Below are positions 18,112-29,544 of a stretch of 29,544 nucleotides of DNA, piece by piece; within the stretch, counting starts at the first letter, position 1; every line of letters begins with the position of its first letter. Location: the NCBI GenBank assembly GCA_905221605.1, contig CAJNDS010001188.1, forward strand, positions 1 to 29,544, in the 5' to 3' direction. A program made the translations under genes and the position numbers. The DNA comes from Symbiodinium natans (taxonomy: Eukaryota > Sar > Dinophyceae > Suessiales > Symbiodiniaceae). The notes under the pieces are model-generated. The model saw only the letters and a program-made list of their open reading frames with translations, was not told the origin of the DNA and made no database searches.

Positions 18112-20995
18112 ATGAAGCCCTCGTGCGTTGTGGCCTTCTTGTTTGCTTTGGCTTTCAAGGCCGGTGTGTCTGCCGACACCCTTCGGGTCGACGCCGGAAC
18201 AGACGTCGCGGATGCCGGAGGAACGGAAACCGCGGAAGCGTGCCAGTCTGGGAGCCTGATCCAACGCCTGAGCTCATCCCATAAGGTGCTGTCCGACACG
18301 GAGGCGATGCCAGCGGAGTCCCTCAAGACACCAGAGATCAAGGAGAAGAAGAAGAAGAAGAAGAAGATGATGAAGAAGCAAAAGTCGGACAAGAAACACG
18401 CGGATTTCATGGCCTTTCTCGCCGAGGCAAAAAAGGATGGGCCTGGGCATCCCGAGGGCTCTGAGTGCGAGCCGGCAGGAGCTCTGCCTGCGTCACGCGT
18501 TGTGTGCGACTTTCTGACTTTCGCATGCCGCCTCGGCCCAGTTCCTTTTGACTTGCTGCGCGTTGCACGTACCCCTGCCAGGAGCTCCGCTATTGGGCGA
18601 GAACAGGGCAAAGTTCGAGCTGCTTTCGCAGAAGGTCTCCGCCCTCGACCTGGACCCTGTCCTCGCCCGCCTTGTCAAGAAGAACGATTACGCGCCCAAG
18701 CTTGCGAAGAGGGCCGCTGATGAGTACCGGAAGTTCCTTGTCTTGATGGGCATGGGGGAGACACCGATCGCCTCCCATATGGTTCTCGACGCCTGGCATT
18801 CACACATCATGCCGCCAGTCCGAAATATTGGCGCACTTTTTGTTGTTTCTAGCACTTTCTAGCCGTCGCCAGGTGGGTGGCTCCATGTTTCAGTGGGAGT
18901 CGGGGCTCTGGTGTTTCTCCTGCTAGCAGGTGCCTGTAATTTCGCGCGAGACCAGGTACACGAAGATGTACGAGCGGGACTGCCAGGAGGTATTTGGCCA
19001 CCAGCTGGAGCATGACCCCCTTGGTCAGCAATTGGAAGAAAGTCGCCTGAAGCAGACGCAGCAGCAGATCTGTGATTACTTCGGCATGGTTGACCGACTT
19101 GTGTGGTCGGCAGCAAAGCCAGCTGCTCTCTCGGAGAGCACGGACCCTTCTGACACAGCGGCCATCATGGATCAGTGGCTGGACCACATCAACGAGGAGG
19201 TTGAACTCCGCAAAGGTCTCCTGGCAGAGAACGTCCACGTGATGGTGGCTTCACAGCACACCAACACGGCCGTGACGCACACGGGCCTCGAGAACGCTCT
19301 GTCCTTCTTCCACCACTACAGCCATGCCACCAGAGCCCGGAAGTTCCTGTCCGTGGACCACGAGGCCTTTGCCATCGAGATTGAGAAGGGCAAGCGCATG
19401 GGGGCCGACATCTTCGAGGTGGACTCCGAGGGGAAGATTCTGGACGTGAAGATCTTCATGGCCACCCTTTTCAAGGACGTAGACGACCTCAACGACGCAG
19501 GGCTCGAGAATCTCACCTTGCACTACACAGGCAACGGATCCATGGCCAGGAACACTTACCCCCTACAAGCCAGGATCTCAGTGGTGCTGTAGTGCAGAGT
19601 GCGACACTGCAGCGAGTAGGAGCGCGTAACGGCGTAGCAGGGAAACGTAAGCCATCGTAAGCATAGCTAGAGCCCTTGAAGCTTGTGAAGGCTTCGCTGG
19701 AAGCTTCGCGCTGTCGGCTAGCGCAGATTTACAGTGAGAGAACGCTTAGGCGATGGTCCAAGTCGGGGAGGCAGGCGTCGCTTTGACCAAAGCCGCCATG
19801 GAGACGTGGATGCTCAATTTCAACAACAACGCAGCTGAGAAGCACGACCTTCTGGCGGCCGACGTGCGCCTGACGCATATGTCGCAAGTGACCGATGCGC
19901 CTGAAACTCGTGACGGGAAGGCTGAAGTGATAGACTTCTTCCGCGACTTCGAAAATGCCACTGGGGCTCGAGAGTTCCTTTCCGTGGACGGAGGCGCCTT
20001 CATGATCGAGAACAAGGGCAATAACCTCCACCCCCGGATGGGACTCTTGATTTTCGAGGTGAACCCCGAAGGCAAGATCCAAGACATCAAGATTTGGGTG
20101 GCCTCCCTGCAGGGGGACAGAGACGACTTGAGCGACAGCGGCCTGACTAGCGTCGCGCCGTCGCTACTGGACTCACGCGGAGAGGGGGCCTCGGTTTCGG
20201 GTGCCTTGGCCAGCCGCTTGCTGTATTTTTTTTTTTTTTTTCCGAGGGTGCTTCGTGTAGAGGCTTGGCGCTGTCTTGCGCATTCTTGCGGTCAGACTTG
20301 CTGTAGACTTGCGTTCAGAGTTCGGAGCTCCAGGCGCGACTGAGCCTGCTGTGTGCCAGCAATCCGGCAGCCGACCATCGCTGCAGCAGATGCAGCGGTT
20401 CAACGCGTCGGTTGAAAAGGTGAAAGCGCTGGACCTGGATGCTGTCGTGGCAGTTCTCGTGAAGAAGGACGGCTACTCGCCCACGAAGGCAGCAGAGCTC
20501 GCGGAGGAATACCGCAAGTACCTGGCCCTGGTGAGCATCGGTCTCAGCCCCGTGCCGTCGAAGAAGGTGGATGATGCATGGCACGCCCACATCCTAAACA
20601 CCAAAAAGTACCAGGCAGACACCCGCGCTCTGTTGGGCCACTTCCTCCATCACGAGCCGGCGAACCTTCTCTTGGAGCAGCAGGGCCTCAAAGAGCAGAA
20701 ATCGTCCATGGACAACATGTTCTTGCGCACCAAGATGCAGCTCTGCGACTACTATGGCCGCGTCGATGAAGCGGCGTGGTCCAAGGAAGACGTTGCTCTT
20801 TGCGCTTCTCGCAGCTGCAAATCTGGCAACCTTTTTTGTGTGTTTTTTTTCTGTTTGTGAGTTCCTTTTTTGACAGAATCCGGTAGACTTGGTTGCTTTG
20901 CGTCCGTGTCACCTGAGCTATCCCAGTTGTGCGGGTGCTCCTGCGGTTGCGGTTGCAGCTGTGGATGCGCATGCTCATGTGGGTGTTGTTGCTGA
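18112..20995 (+). CDS. Array gene copy 5: secreted WHxH/SnoaL-like protein with Cys tail
   Basis: Exons by homology: 18112-18457, 18582-18813, 18956-19583, 19750-20193, 20360-20825, 20877-20995, ~744 residues. Exon 1 and intron 1 match copy 2 (seven Lys, 8-bp duplication in intron 1), although the higher-order alignment pairs this copy with copy 1. Exon 3 has the SESTDPSD variant and the synonymous ACA codon near its end, shared with copies 6 and 7. Exon 5 has CTCTTGGAG (synonymous) as in copy 3, while intron 5 has the copy-1 sequence type (51 nt). The protein is otherwise the same as copy 2, with an intact Cys tail. Confidence 0.75.
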
Positions 20996-21703
20996 GCGAG
21001 GCTTGTGTCTGCCACTTCTTCGGACTGGCTTTCTGCAGTTTTTCTGCAGAGCTGCGGCATTTACCCGGTGAAAGGGTGTTTTGAGGCTCCACAGCAAGCC
21101 ATAGTTTGGTTTGGCCTCGCATATCAACCTTTCCAAAACAGTACTTTCAATGCTCCACTTGCTTGGCAGAAGTTTCAACTCCGCAGTTTCAAAAATCTTG
21201 CAGCATCCTGCCTGGTATCCCCGCAGATGCCAGCAGGGATCTGCAGTGTTGTTCCGGTCCCAGTTCCGCAAAAGAAGTGCCAACCGCGCGAGGTTTTGCT
21301 ACAGCGACATCCGAGTCTTGAAGCGTTGCCTGTTTGTTCATTTTGCTGCCATCGTGCGATCTGCTCATCCTCAACAGGCTGGTTGTATGTAGTTGTATGT
21401 AGTTGTAGTCTTTCAGCCCCTGGGTTCGCACGTTGCAGCATGAACCTGGAGAGCAGCGTGCTAGCGTGTGCTAGCTGTGTTGGCAGCCATGTCAGAGCGT
21501 TTTCACTTCAGCAGGAGACTTAACGGACTCAACGCTGGAAGTCAACATTACCTCCAGCCTGGCATTTCCAGGCCCAATTCACGATTTGCTGGAATCTCGG
21601 TAGATGTGGTCGATCTCGTTCCGGCTCAGCCTGGCTCAAGAGCAAGATTGCTGTAGTCACCTTCCTCTCACCTACCGCCAGTCCACCTTGGATTGACATT
21701 GCC
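20996..21703 (+). promoter_or_regulatory. Standard intergenic spacer between copies 5 and 6
   Basis: 708 bp, same elements as the other standard spacers. The SL-like site reads GGCTCAGCC as in copy 1, but CAGTCCACC precedes the ATG as in copies 2 and 5, so a switch between variant types falls between these two sites. No gene is visible. Confidence 0.55.
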
Positions 21704-24570
21704 ATGAAGCCCTCGTGCGTTGTGGCCTTCTTGTTTGCTTTGGCTTTCAAGGCCGGTGTGTCTGCCGACACCCTTCGGGTCGACGCCGGAACAGACGTCG
21801 CGGATGCCGGAGGAACGGAAACCGCGGAAGCGTGCCAGTCTGGGAGCCTGATCCAACGCCTGAGCTCATCCCATAAGGTGCTGTCCGACACGGAGGCGAT
21901 GCCAGCGGAGTCCCTCAAGACACCAGAGATCAAGGAGAAGAAGAAGAAGAAGATGATGAAGAAGCAAAAGTCGGACAAGAAACACGCGGATTTCATGGCC
22001 TTTCTCGCCGAGGCAAAAAAGGATGGGCCTGGGCATCCCGAGGGCTCTGAGTGCGAGCCGGCAGGAGCTCTGCCTGCGTCACGCGTTGTGTGCGACTTTC
22101 GCATGCCGCCTCGGCCCAGTTCCTTTTGACTTGCTGCGCGTTGCACGTACCCCTGCCAGGAGCTCCGCTATTGGGCGAGAACAGGGCAAAGTTCGAGCTG
22201 CTTTCGCAGAAGGTCTCCGCCCTCGACCTGGACCCTGTCCTCGCCCGCCTTGTCAAGAAGAACGATTACGCGCCCAAGCTTGCGAAGAGGGCCGCTGATG
22301 AGTACCGGAAGTTCCTTGTCTTGATGGGCATGGGGGAGACACCGATCGCCTCCCATATGGTTCTCGACGCCTGGCATTCACACATCATGCCGCCAGTCCG
22401 AAATATTGGCGCACTTTTTGTTGTTTCTAGCACTTTCTAGCCGTCGCCAGGTGGGTGGCTCCATGTTTCAGTGGGAGTCGGGGCTCTGGTGTTTCTCCTG
22501 CTAGCAGGTGCCTGTAATTTCGCGCGAGACCAGGTACACGAAGATGTACGAGCGGGACTGCCAGGAGGTATTTGGCCACCAGCTGGAGCATGACCCCCTT
22601 GGTCAGCAATTGGAAGAAAGTCGCCTGAAGCAGACGCAGCAGCAGATCTGTGATTACTTCGGCATGGTTGACCGACTTGTGTGGTCGGCAGCAAAGCCAG
22701 CTGCTCTCTCGGAGAGCACGGACCCTTCTGACACAGCGGCCATCATGGATCAGTGGCTGGACCACATCAACGAGGAGGTTGAACTCCGCAAAGGTCTCCT
22801 GGCAGAGAACGTCCACGTGATGGTGGCTTCACAGCACACCAACACGGCCGTGACGCACACGGGCCTCGAGAACGCTCTGTCCTTCTTCCACCACTACAGC
22901 CATGCCACCAGAGCCCGGAAGTTCCTGTCCGTGGACCACGAGGCCTTTGCCATCGAGATTGAGAAGGGCAAGCGCATGGGGGCCGACATCTTCGAGGTGG
23001 ACTCCGAGGGGAAGATTCTGGACGTGAAGATCTTCATGGCCACCCTTTTCAAGGACGTAGACGACCTCAACGACGCAGGGCTCGAGAATCTCACCTTGCA
23101 CTACACAGGCAACGGATCCATGGCCAGGAACACTTACCCCCTACAAGCCAGGATCTCAGTGGTGCTGTAGTGCAGAGTGCGACACTGCAGCGAGTAGGAG
23201 CGCGTAACGGCGTAGCAGGGAAACGTAAGCCATCGTAAGCATAGCTAGAGCCCTTGAAGCTTGTGAAGGCTTCGCTGGAAGCTTCGCGCTGTCGGCTAGC
23301 GCAGATTTACAGTGAGAGAACGCTTAGGCGATGGTTCAAGTCGGGGAGGCAGGCGTCGCTTTGACCAAAGCCGCCATGGAGACGTGGATGCTCAATTTCA
23401 ACAACAACGCAGCTGAGAAGCACGACCTTCTGGCGGCCGACGTGCGCCTGACGCATATGTCGCAAGTGACCGATGCGCCTGAAACTCGTGACGGGAAGGC
23501 TGAAGTGATAGACTTCTTCCGCGACTTCGAAAATGCCACTGGGGCTCGAGAGTTCCTTTCCGTGGACGGAGGCGCCTTCATGATCGAGAACAAGGGCAAT
23601 AACCTCCACCCCCGGATGGGACTCTTGATTTTCGAGGTGAACCCCGAAGGCAAGATCCAAGACATCAAGATTTGGGTGGCCTCCCTGCAGGGGGACAGAG
23701 ACGACTTGAGCGACAGCGGCCTGACTAGCGTCGCGCCGTCGCTACTGGACTCACGCGGAGAGGGGGCCTCGGTTTCGGGTGCCTTGGCCAGCCGCTTGCT
23801 GTATTTTTTTTTTTTTTCCGAGGGTGCTTCGTGTAGAGGCTTGGTGCTGTCTTGCGCATTCTTGCGGTCAGACTTGCTGTAGACTTGCGTTCAGAGTTCG
23901 GAGCTCCAGGCGCGACTGAGCCTGCTGTGTGCCAGCAATCCGGCAGCCGACCATCGCTGCAGCAGATGCAGCGGTTCAACGCGTCGGTTGAAAAGGTGAA
24001 AGCGCTGGACCTGGATGCTGTCGTGGCAGTTCTCGTGAAGAAGGACGGCTACTCGCCCACGAAGGCAGCAGAGCTCGCGGAGGAATACCGCAAGTACCTG
24101 GCCCTGGTGAGCATCGGTCTCAGCCCCGTGCCGTCGAAGAAGGTGGATGATGCATGGCACGCCCACATCCTAAACACCAAAAAGTACCAGGCAGACACCC
24201 GCGCTCTGTTGGGCCACTTCCTCCATCACGAGCCGGCGAACCTTCTCCTGGAGCAGCAGGGCCTCAAAGAGCAGAAATCGTCCATGGACAACATGTTCTT
24301 GCGCACCAAGATGCAGCTCTGCGACTACTATGGCCGCGTCGATGAAGCGGCGTGGTCCAAGGAAGACGTTGCTCTTTGCGCTTCTCGCAGCTGCAAATCT
24401 GGCAACCGTTTTTTTGTGTTTTTTTCTGTTTGTGAGTTCCTTTTTTGACAGAATCCGGTAGACTTGGTTGCTTTGCGTCCGTGTCACCTGAGCTATCCCA
24501 GTTGTGCGGGTGCTCCTGCGGTTGTGGTTGCAGCTGTGGATGCGCATGCTCATGTGGGTGTTGTTGCTGA
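21704..24570 (+). CDS. Array gene copy 6: secreted WHxH/SnoaL-like protein with Cys tail (mosaic)
   Basis: Exons by homology: 21704-22043, 22160-22391, 22534-23161, 23328-23771, 23936-24401, 24452-24570, ~742 residues. The copy is a patchwork: exon 1 and intron 1 match copy 1 (five Lys, no 8-bp duplication), intron 2 and exon 3 match copies 2 and 5 (TTTTTGTTG, SESTDPSD), and the start of exon 4 plus intron 5 match copy 4 (GGTTCAAG, CAACCGTTTTTTTG). The poly-T tract in intron 4 is the shortest (14). In exon 6 one Cys codon of the tail changes synonymously (GGTTGC to GGTTGT). All domains and the tail are intact. Confidence 0.75.
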
Positions 24571-24981
24571 GCGAGGCTTGTGTCTGCCACTTCTTCGGAC
24601 TGGCTTTCTGCAGTTTTTCTGCAGAGCTGCGGCATTTACCCGGTGAAAGGGTGTTTTGAGGCTCCACAGCAAGCCATAGTTTGGTTTGGCCTCGCATATC
24701 AACCTTTCAAAAACAGTACTTTCAATGCTCCACTTGCTTGGCAGAAGTTTCAACTCCGCAGTTTCAAAAATCTTGCAGCATCCTGCCTGGCATCCCCGCA
24801 GATGCCAGCAGGGATCTGCAGTGTTGTTCCGGTCCCAGTTCCGCAAAAGAAGTGCCAACCGCGCGAGGTTTTGCTACAGCGACATCCGAGTCTTGAAGCA
24901 TTGCCTGTTGGTTCATCTTGCTGCCATCGTGCGATCTGCTCATCCTCAACAGGCTGGTTGTATGTAGTTGTATGTAGTTGT
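24571..24981 (+). promoter_or_regulatory. Left part of spacer between copies 6 and 7, up to the second insert
   Basis: Nearly identical to 7159-7569, including its private substitutions, and ending at GTAGTTGT (24974-24981). No gene is visible. Confidence 0.6.
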
Positions 24982-25003
24982 GGGCATGGTCTTTTGGGCG
25001 GGC

Positions 25004-25082
25004 GGGCCCGTGGGCCCGTGGCCCGTGGGCCCGTGGGCCCGTGGGCCCGTGGGCCCGTGAGCCCGTGAGCCCGTGCACGGGC
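25004..25082. repeat. GGGCCCGT minisatellite with terminal palindrome (left end of insert 2)
   Basis: Same array of 8-bp units and the same 14-bp palindrome GCCCGTGCACGGGC (25069-25082) as in insert 1. Confidence 0.9.
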
Positions 25083-25091
25083 CTGGACCTT

Positions 25092-27012
25092 GCCAAAACA
25101 AAACCTTGAAACACTAAGTCTTGAAACAAAGCCCCGCCCGCCTTGAAATACTAAGTCGTGAAATCCAAAGAATCCTAAAGCCTAACCCTGAAGCCTACAA
25201 TCTTAAAAGCCTAAAACCTCAACTCTACTCCTAAGACTGTGAGCCTCTGGTATGTGGCAATGCAAGACTATTACAAGCTTTGGCATCATCGAGTGTAAAT
25301 GGAACATGTCAGGCTTGCGTTTCCTAAGCTGCGGGGGTTCAGGACAAGGCGTTGGAAGAGTTACTTGATCCGAAGCAAACGCAAACCCAAGGTCTTGAAG
25401 CCTTGTTCTCAAAACCTAAGCCCTACTCAAACCAAGATCTTGAAACCTATAGCCACTAAACCTTAACCCTTAAACTAACCCTGCAAATCCTAAAGTCCCC
25501 AAGCCCCTACTTCGCAAAAGCTTTCTTTAAAGCTCTAATCACCGCAGTCGCTAGCCAAAGACCCACCTCTCCCTTGGAATACTAAATCTTGTAACAAAGC
25601 TCTAACCCCCCTTGAAATACTGAGCAAAGAATCCTAAAGCCTAACCCTGAAGCCTGCAATCTTAAAAGCCTACAGCCTCAACTCTACTCCTAAGAATGTG
25701 AGCCTCTGGCATGTGGCACTGCAATACTATTACAAGCTCTGGCATCATTGCGTGTAGATGGAACATGTCAAGCTTGTGTTTTCTAAGCTGCGGGGGTTAA
25801 GGACAAGGCGAAATCCTAAAGTCCCCAAGCCCCTACTTCGCAAAGCTTCTTTCAAGCTTTAATCACCGCAGTCGCTAGCCAAAGACCCACCCCTCCCTTT
25901 TGGAATACTAAATCTTGAATCAAAGCCCTAACCCCCCTTGAAATACTAAGCAAAGAATCCTAAAGCCTAACCCTGAAGCCTGCAATCTGAAAAGCCTACA
26001 GCCTCAACTCTACTCCTAAGAATGTGAGCCTCTGGCATGTGGCACTGCAATACTATTACAAGCTCTGGCATCATTGTAGATGGAACATGTCAAGCTTGCG
26101 TTTTCTAAGCTGCGGGGGTTAAGGACAAGGCGAAATCCTAAAGTCCCCAAGCCCCTACTTCGCAAAGCTTCTTTCAAGCTTTAATCACCGCAGTCGCTAG
26201 CCAAAGACCCACCTCTCCCTTGGAATACTAAATCTTGAAACAAAGCCCTAACCCCCCTTGAAATACTAAGCAAAGAATCCTAAAGCCTAACCCTGAAGCC
26301 TGCAATCTTAAAAGCCTACAGCCTCAACTCAACTCCTAAGAATGTGAGCCTCTGGCATGTGGCACTGCAATACTATTACAATCTCTGGCGTCATTGCGTG
26401 TAGATGGAACGTGTCAAGCTTGCGTTTTCTAAGCTGCGGGGGTTAAGGGCGAGGCGTTGGAAGATTTATACTTGATCCGAAGCAAACGCAAAACCCAAGG
26501 TCTTGAAGCCTTGTTCTCAAAACCTAAGCCCTACTCAAACCAAGATCCTGAAACCTATAGCCACAAAACCTTAACCCTTAAATTCAACCCTAAAACCCTA
26601 ACCCTGCAAATCCTAAAGTCCCCAAGCCCCTACTTCGCAAAGCTTCTTTAAAACTCTAATCACCGCAGTTGCTAGCGCAAAACCCACCTCTCCTTTGAAA
26701 TACTAAATCTTGAACAAAGCCCTAACCCCCTTGAAATACTAAGTCGTGAAATCCAAAGAATCCTAAAGCCTAACCTGAAGCCTGCAATCTTAAACGCCTA
26801 AAGCCTCAACTCTACTCCTAAGAACGTGAGCCTCTGGTATGTGGCAATGCAAGACTGTTACAAGCTCTGGCAACATCGCGTGTAAATGGAACATGTCAGG
26901 CTTGCGTTTCCTAAGGACAAGGCGTTGGAAGATTTACTTGATCCGAAGCAAACGCAAACCCAAGGTCTTGAAGCCTTGTTCTCAAAACCTAAGCCCTATT
27001 CAAGCCAAGATC
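25092..27012. repeat. Diverged tandem monomers of 320-480 bp in insert 2
   Basis: Core GTGAGCCTCTGG at 25239, 25698, 26024, 26344 and 26826 (spacings 459, 326, 320, 482). The long-short-short-long pattern matches insert 1. Telomere-like words (AACCCTAAAACCCTAACCCT) occur at about 26568-26606. No coding potential is apparent. Confidence 0.85.
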
Positions 27013-27500
27013 CCAAGCTTCTGGAGCCTTAGAACGTTATAAACCCGCAATTCCGGGCGCTTTGACTGACTGCGGCAGTTTTGTTTGTATGAGCCATGAT
27101 GTGGACATGCGTCCGAGCCCATGCTACATCCGACGCCATAGCGGTCCCACAGTGTCTCCCGGACGATACTCAGCCTAAACTGTAAACCTTTCATCCTAAA
27201 CCCTATAGCCCTCATCCCCGAACCCGAAAGACCTTCTTCAAAGCTGTAATCACCGCAACAGCACCGATTTTCTCCCCAAACCCGAACGCTTTCTAAGTCT
27301 GGGTATGGGTTTGAGGCGTTCTCGAGCAGGGTTTTCGCGAAGTTGCCTTGTCAAGCGACCTTTGTGACAATTTGAGAGTGGTAGACGACAAGGTGGGGAG
27401 CGGGATTAAACCGGCAGCAAAGATTTTGGGTGGTCAGGATAGCGTAGAGCGATAGGCAGAAGTTATAATTGATAGTAACGACATTACAAGCCTGGGCTGT

Positions 27501-27564
27501 GGGCCCGTGGGCCCGTGGGGCCCGTGGGCCCGTGGGCCCGTGGCCCGTGGGCCCGTGGGCCCGT
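27501..27564. repeat. GGGCCCGT minisatellite (right end of insert 2)
   Basis: Identical in unit, order of variants and position to the tract at 10082-10145. Confidence 0.9.
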
Positions 27565-27607
27565 TGATCTTCTTTAAAGAGGCCTGCCCGTGGAACAGGG
27601 TATTCTC

Positions 27608-27915
27608 GTAGTTGTAGTCTTTCAGCCCCTGGGTTCGCACGTTGCAGCATGAACCTGGAGAGCAGCGTGCTAGCGTGTGCTAGCTGTGTTGGCAGCCATG
27701 TCAGAGTGTTTTCACTTCAGCAGGGGACTTAACGGACTCAACGCTGGAAGTCAACATTACCTCCAGCCTGGCAATTCCAGGGCCCAATTCACGATTTGCG
27801 CTGGAACCTCGGTAGATGTGATCGATCTCGTTCCGGCTCAGCCTGGCTCAAGAGCAAGATTGCTGTAGTCACCTTCCTCTCACCTACCGCCAATCCACCT
27901 TGGATTGACATTGCC
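27608..27915 (+). promoter_or_regulatory. Right part of spacer before copy 7
   Basis: Matches 10189-10496, the proximal spacer of copy 3, including CAGGGGACTTAAC and the SL-like site (27844-27852). Paired GCTAGC motifs are retained. Confidence 0.55.
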
Positions 27916-29544
27916 ATGAAGCCCGCGTGCGTTGTGGCTTTCTTGTTTGCTTTGGCTTTCAAGGCCGGGGTGTCTGCCGACACCCTTCGGGTCGACGCCG
28001 GAACAGACGTCGCGGATGCCGGAGGAGCGGAAACCGCGGAAGCGTGCCAGTCTGGGAGCCTGATCCAACGCCTGAGCTCATCCCATAAGGTGCTGTCCGA
28101 CACGGAGGCGATGCCAGCGGAGTCCCTCAAGAAGACACCAGAGATCAAGGAGAAGAAGAAGAAGATGATGAAGAAGCAAAAGTCGGACAAGAAACACTCG
28201 GATTTCATGGCCTTTCTCGCCGAGGCAAAAAAGGATGGGCCTGGGCACCCTGAGGGCTCTGAGTGCGAGCCGGCAGGAGCCCTGCCTGCGTCACGCGTTG
28301 TGTGCGACTTTCGCATGCCGCCTCGGCCCAGTTCCTTTTGACTTGCTGCGCGTTGCACGTACCCCTGCCAGGAGCTCCGCTATTGGGCGAGAACAGGGCA
28401 AAGTTCGAGCTGCTTTCGCAAAAGGTCTCCGCCCTCGACCTGGACCCTGTCCTCGCCCGCCTTGTCAAGAAGAACGATTACGCGCCCAAGCTTGCGAAGA
28501 GGGCCGCTGATGAGTACCGGAAGTTCCTTGTCTTGATGGGCATGGGGGAGACACCGATCGCCTCCCATATGGTTCTCGACGCCTGGCATTCACACATCAT
28601 GCCGCCAGTCCGAAATATTGGCGCGCTTCTTGTTGTTTCTAGCACTTTCTAGCCGTCGCCAGGTGGGTGGCTCCATGTTTCAGTGGGAGTCGGGGCTCTG
28701 GTGTTTCTCCTGCTAGCAGGTGCCTGTAATTTCGCGCGAGACCAGGTACACGAAGATGTACGAGCGGGACTGCCAGGAGGTATTTGGCCACCAGCTGGAA
28801 CATGACCCCCTTGGTCAGCAATTGGAAGAAAGTCGCCTGAAGCAGACGCAGCAGCAGATCTGTGATTACTTCGGCATGGTTGACCGACTTGTGTGGTCGG
28901 CAGCAAAGCCAGCTGCTCTCTCGGAGAGCACGGACCCTTCTGACACAGCGGCCATCATGGATCAGTGGCTGGACCACATCAACGAGGAGGTTGAACTCCG
29001 CAAAGGTCTCCTGGCAGAGAACGTCCACGTGATGGTGGCTTCACAGCACACCAACACGGCCGTGACGCACACGGGCCTCGAGAACGCTCTGTCCTTCTTC
29101 CACCACTACAGCCATGCCACCAGAGCCCGGAAGTTCCTGTCCGTGGACCACGAGGCCTTTGCCATCGAGATTGAGAAGGGCAAGCGCATGGGGGCCGACA
29201 TCTTCGAGGTGGACTCCGAGGGGAAGATTCTGGACGTGAAGATCTTCATGGCCACCCTTTTCAAGGACGTAGACGACCTCAACGACGCAGGGCTCGAGAA
29301 TCTCACCTTGCACTACACAGGCAACGGATCCATGGCCAGGAACACTTACCCCCTACAAGCCAGGATCTCAGTGGTGCTGTAGTGCAGAGTGCGACACTGC
29401 AGCGAGTAGGAGCGCGTAACGGCGTAGCAGGGAAACGTAAGCCATCGTAAGCATAGCTAGAGCCCTTGAAGCTTGTGAAGGCTTCGCTGGAAGCTTCGCG
29501 CTGTCGGCTAGCGCAGATTTACAGTGAGAGAACGCTTAGGCGAT
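27916..29544 (+). CDS. Array gene copy 7, 5' part only (cut by window end)
   Basis: Visible exons: 27916-28255, 28372-28603, 28746-29373, then the first bases of exon 4 (29540-29544). Signal peptide, Lys linker, domain A1 (DAWHSHI intact) and SnoaL-like domain B1 are present; B2, A2 and the Cys tail lie beyond the window. Exon 1 is the MKPAC/KKHSDF haplotype of copies 3 and 4, but exon 3 carries SESTDPSD and the ACA codon of copies 5 and 6, so this copy is also recombinant. Truncation is due to the window, not to a lesion. Confidence 0.75.

Larger units (their letters stand above)
24982..27607. mobile_element. 2.63 kb repeat-rich insert, copy 2
   Basis: Same position in the spacer, same orientation and same internal order as the insert at 7570-10188, and 7 bp longer. 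It is flanked by GTAGTTGT at 24974-24981 and 27608-27615. Edges and the ~9600-10188-equivalent region are essentially identical between the two; the middle monomers differ by substitutions (CTAAGCTGCGGGGGTT versus CCAAGCTGCGGGGGCT) and small indels. Because the flanking spacer variants are also shared, it most likely arose by duplication of the four-gene block, not by fresh insertion. No protein-coding gene is recognisable. Confidence 0.5.
1..29544 (+). repeat. Head-to-tail tandem gene array, six full units plus partial ones
   Basis: The whole window is an array of near-identical units, all on the + strand. The basic unit is about 3.58 kb: the stop codon at 4-6 recurs at 3582-3584, and ATG 715 recurs at 4293. 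Two ~2.62 kb inserts and one ~0.5 kb microsatellite expansion lengthen some units. Start codons lie at 715, 4293, 10497, 14534, 18112, 21704 and 27916. Copies differ by scattered substitutions and by small indels concentrated in introns and spacers. Unidirectional tandem arrays of this sort are well known for highly expressed dinoflagellate genes. Confidence 0.97.
17398..29544 (+). repeat. Higher-order repeat, second unit (truncated by window end)
   Basis: Copies 5, 6, the second insert and partial copy 7 correspond in order to copies 1, 2, the first insert and copy 3. The offset is 17397 at the left edge, 17412 across the copy-6 spacer and 17419 after the insert, reflecting small indels. The expected counterpart of the microsatellite would lie beyond the window. 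Confidence 0.85.

Overview
The window looks like nuclear DNA of a microbial eukaryote, most likely a dinoflagellate. One multi-exon gene is repeated head-to-tail on the + strand. Its introns are short, and the boundaries that keep the frame often start with GC (or GA) and end in AG. The repeat-rich insert carries CCCTAAA-like tracts. A sequence resembling the 3' end of the dinoflagellate spliced leader precedes every copy. The assignment is inference from these traits. I see no bacterial-type genes, rRNA, tRNA or CRISPR.

Layout. Bases 1-6 are the last codon and stop of a preceding gene copy. Six complete copies follow, at 715-3584, 4293-7158, 10497-13360, 14534-17403, 18112-20995 and 21704-24570. 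A seventh (27916-29544) runs off the window. The standard spacer is 708 bp (before copies 2, 5 and 6). Three spacers are enlarged. Those before copies 3 and 7 each hold a ~2.62 kb insert (7570-10188 and 24982-27607) made of diverged 320-480 bp monomers between two GGGCCCGT minisatellites. The one before copy 4 holds a ~510 bp expansion of a 10-bp repeat (TGTATGTAGT). The pattern repeats at a higher level: bases 1-17397 (four genes, one insert) correspond to 17398 onward.

The gene. My preferred model has six exons and ~742 residues: a signal peptide, a Lys-rich linker, a helical WHxH domain resembling GRDP-like (DUF1399-type) proteins, two SnoaL/NTF2-like domains, a second WHxH domain, and a C-terminal tail of alternating cysteines (12 Cys in the last 21 residues). 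The order is A-B-B-A-tail. The tail is on a small last exon that six-frame ORF inspection misses. It is supported by synonymous changes between copies. Function is unknown; a secreted or endomembrane metal-binding protein made in quantity from a gene array is a reasonable hypothesis. Exact splice sites of introns 2-4 are uncertain, and a two-gene reading of each unit is not excluded.

Evolution. Variants are shuffled among copies, which indicates gene conversion or unequal crossing-over. Copy 4 alone has lost the second His of the first WHxH motif.
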